Source: Phoronis ovalis
Lineage: Eukaryota > Phoronida > Phoronidae
Assembly (NCBI GenBank): GCA_028565635.1
Contig: JAOXYB010069224.1
Coordinates: 1 to 10,008 of the forward strand
Reading direction: 5' to 3'
DNA length: 10,008 nt
The notes under the pieces: model-generated
The model's database searches: none
What the model was told of the DNA's origin: nothing
What the model saw: only the letters and a program-made list of their open reading frames with translations
Shown: piece after piece, positions 9,401 through 10,008 of the stretch
Layout: each line of letters opens with the position of its first letter
How positions within the stretch are numbered: position 1 is the stretch's first letter
Position numbers and translations under genes: made by a program

Positions 9401-9503
9401 CAAATACGAACAGGCAAAATCAACATTTTTTTCAATGCTAGAAAACTGGGGTTATGGTAGATGGTTAAGAATGCCTATGGAACTTGAAATGTTTGAAAAA
9501 TAG
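380..9503 (+). CDS. ADAD1/TENR-like protein: two dsRBDs plus catalytically dead ADAR-type deaminase domain (12 exons, 708 aa)
   Basis: Coding exons: 380-455, 629-721, 1575-1925, 2514-2766, 3492-3615, 4016-4178, 5528-5663, 6105-6263, 6417-6526, 6781-6966, 7245-7473, 9257-9503. They total 2127 bases, all introns are GT-AG, and the frame is open throughout. Domains seen: dsRBD1 (about 96-164), dsRBD2 (about 230-293), and an ADAR-type deaminase domain (about 300-708) with SRRSL-like VARRSL, PCGD, GEG, SCSDK and LLRWN motifs. Zinc-ligand positions His388, Cys444 and Cys519 are present, but the HAE catalytic Glu is Leu390. Known of the family: vertebrate ADAD1 and ADAD2 are germ-cell RNA-binding proteins with a non-catalytic deaminase domain; ADARs edit adenosine in dsRNA. 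Inference: this is an invertebrate ADAD that binds RNA, or competes with or scaffolds editing or germ-granule factors, without deaminating. At 708 aa it is longer than vertebrate ADAD1 (roughly 580 aa), partly because of a second dsRBD. An ADARB1-derived pseudo-enzyme is the main alternative. Confidence 0.88.
629..721 (+). CDS. Coding exon 2 (Pro/Gln-rich linker, residues 26-56)
   Basis: The acceptor TTTTTTAG at 628 joins exon 1 in frame (phase 1). The other nearby AG, ending at 636, would hit a stop a few codons in, which fixes the choice. The peptide is low-complexity, rich in Pro, Gln, Tyr and Asn, and probably disordered. It ends at TCAG|GTTTGT in phase 1, so exon 2 is symmetric and could be skipped without a frameshift. 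Confidence 0.72.
802..909 (+). other. Candidate alternative (cassette) exon, 108 bases, phase 1-1
   Basis: The acceptor ACTGCAG ends at 801 and a possible donor ATCA|GTAACG lies at 910. The 108 bases between are open in the frame that exons 2 and 3 require, and both ends are phase 1, so inclusion adds 36 residues without a frameshift. The encoded peptide is Pro/Gln/Arg/Leu-rich, like its neighbour exon 2, and the DNA is richer in C than the surrounding intron. Against it: the donor is weak, and the intron to exon 2 would be only 80 bases, shorter than any other here. The main transcript model leaves it out. Confidence 0.28.
1202..1265 (+). repeat. Short tandem duplication, about 35-base period
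   Basis: The motif GATATAATTGTTGACTC occurs at 1211-1227 and again at 1246-1262. A related leader (ACATGTAATGA / ACATATAATGA) precedes both copies. The pattern is a local duplication inside intron 2 with small indels. No function is implied. Confidence 0.75.
1575..1925 (+). CDS. Coding exon 3: first double-stranded-RNA-binding domain (residues 57-174)
   Basis: The exon runs from acceptor TTTGTAG to donor AAAG|GTGAGA, phase 1 at both ends, and carries the whole of dsRBD1 (about 1691-1897). Helix 1 reads HPVSALMEY, the strands include FKEV and [12 protein letters not shown], and the C-terminal helix starts with the classic KTKKEAK and continues [11 protein letters not shown]. The KKxAK lysines that contact the RNA backbone in this family are present. 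The usual GPxH minor-groove loop is replaced by NPPTIMGKF, so the His is lost. A Ser/Pro/Lys-rich stretch precedes the domain. Confidence 0.88.
1926..2513 (+). other. Intron 3 (588 bases)
   Basis: GT-AG intron with donor GTGAGA and acceptor TTTTTCAG. It is AT-rich and shows no gene, RNA or repeat structure that I can support. Confidence 0.8.
2514..2766 (+). CDS. Coding exon 4: acidic linker and N-terminal half of dsRBD2 (residues 174-258)
   Basis: The first ~55 residues form a linker rich in Ala, Glu and Asp between the two dsRBDs. From 2681 the sequence reads [20 protein letters not shown], the first helix and strand of a dsRBD. The exon ends in the loop NPGPTG before donor CTGG|GTTTGT (phase 2). 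The GPxH loop appears here as GPTG, so the conserved His is missing. If intron 4 were retained, translation would stop within six codons. Confidence 0.85.
2767..3491 (+). other. Intron 4 (725 bases)
   Basis: AT-rich GT-AG intron that interrupts dsRBD2 in its strand 1-strand 2 loop. It contains a partial tandem duplication near the 3' end (3344-3467) and a 14-base perfect palindrome, AATAAACGTTTATT, at 3290-3303. No coding or RNA gene is seen. Confidence 0.8.
3344..3467 (+). repeat. Tandem duplication with about 62-base spacing
   Basis: A 45-base segment at 3361-3405 recurs at 3423-3467 with three mismatches. Both copies start AGTACTGTGAAACTTGTACT and end TTCATAAC. A further partial copy, TTCATAAC plus a related CATCTC/TATCTC tract, lies just upstream from 3344. 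It ends 24 bases before exon 5, so it is a recent duplication close to the acceptor region. Confidence 0.85.
3492..3615 (+). CDS. Coding exon 5: C-terminal half of dsRBD2 (residues 258-299)
   Basis: The acceptor GCATTTCAG restores the frame at a Gly split across the junction. The exon supplies strands 2-3 ([16 protein letters not shown]) and the C-terminal helix with [15 protein letters not shown], a canonical KKxAK RNA-backbone-binding helix. The helix ends at about 3597. The donor GGAG|GTAGCA is in phase 0. This is the second dsRBD; vertebrate ADAD1 and ADAD2 are described with only one. Confidence 0.87.
3616..4015 (+). other. Intron 5 (400 bases)
   Basis: Phase-0 GT-AG intron separating the dsRBD part from the deaminase part. 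It is AT-rich and I see nothing else in it. Confidence 0.8.
4016..4178 (+). CDS. Coding exon 6: N-terminal helices of the deaminase domain (residues 300-354)
   Basis: From acceptor TTATTCCAG to the strong donor AAAA|GTAAGT (phase 1). The peptide holds a helix of the type [15 protein letters not shown] followed by [11 protein letters not shown]. In ADAR and ADAD proteins the deaminase fold begins with an equivalent helix and first strand just before the zinc-site segment. No catalytic residues lie here. Confidence 0.82.
4179..5527 (+). other. Intron 6 (1349 bases)
   Basis: Long AT-rich GT-AG intron. The part at about 4970-5220 is less AT-rich and contains a 73-codon minus-strand open frame (5188 down to 4967) that I cannot assign. 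It may be a degraded mobile-element fragment or chance. The rest shows nothing identifiable. Confidence 0.7.
5528..5663 (+). CDS. Coding exon 7: deaminase zinc-site segment with inactivated HAE motif (residues 354-399)
   Basis: The sequence [10 protein letters not shown] is followed by [16 protein letters not shown], aligning with the first zinc-site motif of ADARs, where DCHAE is followed by an SRRSL segment. The zinc-ligand His388 (codon 5629-5631) is kept. Ala and the proton-shuttling Glu are Gly389 and Leu390 (5632-5637), so hydrolytic deamination is not expected. Asp386 and the Arg394-Arg395 pair, equivalent to inositol-phosphate-binding residues of ADAR2, are kept. The donor TTCG|GTAGGT is in phase 2. 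Confidence 0.9.
5664..6104 (+). other. Intron 7 (441 bases)
   Basis: GT-AG intron (donor GTAGGT, acceptor TTGTTTCAG). No recognisable element. Open minus-strand stretches on either side of it are not gene-like. Confidence 0.8.
6105..6263 (+). CDS. Coding exon 8: deaminase core with PCGD zinc motif (residues 399-452)
   Basis: Begins [10 protein letters not shown], the helix that follows the RRSLL segment in ADAR-type domains. It ends with [17 protein letters not shown]. Cys444 (codon 6238-6240) is the second zinc-ligand position, and Gly445, Asp446 and Arg448 of the PCGDxR motif are kept. The donor CAGG|GTAAGG is in phase 2. Confidence 0.9.
6417..6526 (+). CDS. Coding exon 9: deaminase variable loop (residues 452-489)
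   Basis: The segment lies between PCGD and the GEG motif, corresponding to the loop of ADAR2 that grips dsRNA beside the edited base. Here it is acidic to neutral ([16 protein letters not shown]) with few basic residues, unlike the Arg/Lys-rich loop of active ADAR2. It ends ILSTKSSI and a split Gly489 codon at ATAG|GTATTT (phase 1). Confidence 0.87.
6781..6966 (+). CDS. Coding exon 10: base-flipping Glu and third zinc ligand (residues 489-551)
   Basis: Starts GEGSH, so Glu490 (6783-6785) sits where ADAR2 has its base-flipping Glu488. Then come [18 protein letters not shown] with Cys519 (6870-6872) as the third zinc-ligand position, and [20 protein letters not shown]. Lys522, Arg525, Trp526 and Gln532 match inositol-hexakisphosphate-binding positions of ADAR2. 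The donor ATAG|GTTTGT is in phase 1. Confidence 0.9.
7245..7473 (+). CDS. Coding exon 11: deaminase core, HLSRA and SVNW segments (residues 551-627)
   Basis: Contains [11 protein letters not shown], matching the GDHLSRA segment that follows the SCSDK motif in ADARs, and later LSVNWML and EVLDGTTGK, matching the SVNW and TTGK landmarks near the C-terminal part of the family. The stretch between ([17 protein letters not shown]) is family-variable. The strong donor CACA|GTAAGT is in phase 2. Confidence 0.88.
7474..9256 (+). other. Intron 11 (1783 bases, the longest)
   Basis: The first ~800 bases are very AT-rich and featureless. About 8280-8960 is less AT-rich and has overlapping open frames on both strands, but I recognise no protein in either. 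The 16-base motif ATTACATCCAGATGAA at 8408-8423 recurs with one mismatch at 8493-8508. A piggyBac-like terminal sequence ends at 9017. The middle block may therefore be a decayed transposable element, which is an inference. Confidence 0.6.
8982..9017 (-). mobile_element. Possible solo piggyBac-type terminal repeat with TTAA target site
   Basis: TGCCGATATATCGGCA (8982-8997) is a perfect 16-base palindrome. It is followed by ACTGGAAGGTAAAGGGTTAA, so on the minus strand the unit reads TTAACCCTTTACCTTCCAGT and then the palindrome. piggyBac elements insert at TTAA, often begin CCC, and many have a palindromic block inside the terminal repeat. The matching opposite end is not found within the intron, so this would be a truncated element or a solo end. 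Confidence 0.35.
9257..9503 (+). CDS. Coding exon 12: C-terminal helices of the deaminase domain and stop (residues 627-708)
   Basis: From acceptor GTTTTAG to TAG at 9501-9503. It shows [12 protein letters not shown] (matching the SRLCK segment of ADARs), then CYREAK, KYEQAK and GYGRWLRMP. Lys642, Tyr667, Lys671, Tyr677, Lys681 and Trp696 fall where ADAR2 binds its buried inositol hexakisphosphate. The Glu-Lys after that Trp in ADAR2 is Arg-Met here. The domain ends at its usual place, so the protein is not truncated. Confidence 0.9.
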
Positions 9504-9587
9504 CAGGATTCTTATTTAGAATATACAGATCACTTCATGTGCGACAGTAATGTAGCCATTTGCTTTCCGTAATAGGTTAATCACATT

Positions 9588-9608
9588 CACTTAACCTTGG
9601 GTTAAGTG
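9588..9608 (+). other. Perfect 9-bp hairpin in the 3' UTR
   Basis: CACTTAACC, loop TTG, GGTTAAGTG: a fully paired 9-base stem with a 3-base loop, about 85 bases after the stop codon. It could form a structured element in the mRNA. It could equally be a small palindromic remnant. Confidence 0.6.
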
Positions 9609-9837
9609 TCGCTCATTGTCTCTCAGTTTGGATATAAAGGTTGAGTATAAATAGGCAAGTTGTAAGATATCTCCATTGATTCGGGTTAAAGTTGTAAAAT
9701 ATATTTTTATACCCGCTCACATATAGCCGTATTGGTATTTGTGTAAGCCATGTTTGATAAGCATGTACGGTGTGTTATATTCAAACTGGTTCATCATCGT
9801 TTCATATTTAAGTATTTTAAACAATTTGATTTTAGTC

Positions 9838-9843
9838 AATAAA
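9838..9843 (+). promoter_or_regulatory. Polyadenylation signal AATAAA
   Basis: Canonical hexamer 335 bases after the stop codon, followed by a T-rich/TGT-containing stretch (ATATTTGTAATG) that could act as the downstream element. It is the only AATAAA I found after the stop codon. Confidence 0.7.
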
Positions 9844-9884
9844 TTATATTTCGCAATATTTGTAATGACAATTGAAGCTTTTTA

Positions 9885-10008
9885 TGCCCATCACTATGTA
9901 ATAGTGAAAGGGCATATTATCGTAGTGTATGCGGCGTCGGCGTATGTACCCTTTTCTTTGTGTTGCTATAACGGCTTCAGCTTTCGTCAGATCATCTTTG
10001 TATTTGGT
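9885..10008 (+). repeat. Start of an interspersed repeat headed by a hairpin (window edge)
   Basis: TGCCC-AT-CACTAT, loop GTA, ATAGTG-AAA-GGGCA (9885-9914) forms a stem with one small internal mismatch. It is followed by a GC-richer tract (GCGGCGTCGGCG) and text such as CTATAACGGCTTCAGC. From general knowledge, a hairpin with this CACTATGTAATAGTG core followed by GGGCATAT is typical of a very common repeat family in mollusc genomes. The identification is from memory and not verified. The element runs off the window. Confidence 0.45.

Larger units (their letters stand above)
9504..9860 (+). other. 3' UTR (about 350 bases)
   Basis: AT-rich sequence between the stop codon and a canonical AATAAA. 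The end point is approximate, set about 15-20 bases past the signal. It contains one strong perfect hairpin at 9588-9608 and no further coding sequence. Confidence 0.65.

Noticed and set aside
5528-9503. Active ADAR (A-to-I editing enzyme)
   Set aside because: The overall domain fits, but the catalytic Glu of HAE is Leu and the RNA-contact loop is not basic, so an editing enzyme is not supported.

Overview
This window is eukaryotic, AT-rich genomic DNA, most likely from a marine invertebrate. It holds one multi-exon gene on the plus strand that fills almost the whole window. No bacterial-type operons, rRNA or tRNA genes or CRISPR arrays are visible. Twelve coding exons joined by GT-AG introns (about 150 to 1780 bases each) splice into one uninterrupted 708-codon frame from an ATG at 380 to a TAG ending at 9503. 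A hairpin-headed repeat in the last ~125 bases resembles interspersed repeats I associate with molluscs, so a lophotrochozoan (perhaps molluscan) source is a reasonable but unproven guess.

The spliced protein has a short Gln/Pro-rich N-terminus (residues 1-80), a first double-stranded-RNA-binding domain (about 96-164), an acidic Ala/Glu linker, a second dsRBD split by an intron (about 230-293), and a full-length ADAR-type adenosine deaminase domain (about 300-708). The three zinc-ligand positions (His388, Cys444, Cys519) and most of the inositol-hexakisphosphate shell known from ADAR2 are kept. The catalytic Glu of the HAE motif is replaced: the site reads His-Gly-Leu. This points to the ADAD (adenosine deaminase domain-containing, TENR-like) pseudo-deaminase family, known in vertebrates as male-germline RNA-binding proteins, rather than to an active ADAR.

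Layout: 1-379 upstream/5' region; exons 1-2 (380-721) N-terminus; exon 3 (1575-1925) dsRBD1; exons 4-5 (2514-3615) linker and dsRBD2; exon 6 (4016-4178) start of the deaminase fold; exons 7-11 (5528-7473) deaminase core; exon 12 (9257-9503) C-terminal helices and stop; 3' UTR to about 9860 with an AATAAA signal; then flanking DNA with a repeat. The introns are mostly AT-rich. They contain two small tandem duplications, a possible 108-base in-frame cassette exon (802-909), and what looks like a solo piggyBac-type transposon end (8982-9017).

The main points to follow up are the inactivated but structurally preserved deaminase centre, the two-dsRBD architecture with both GPxH loops degenerate, the retained base-flipping Glu, and the candidate alternative exon.
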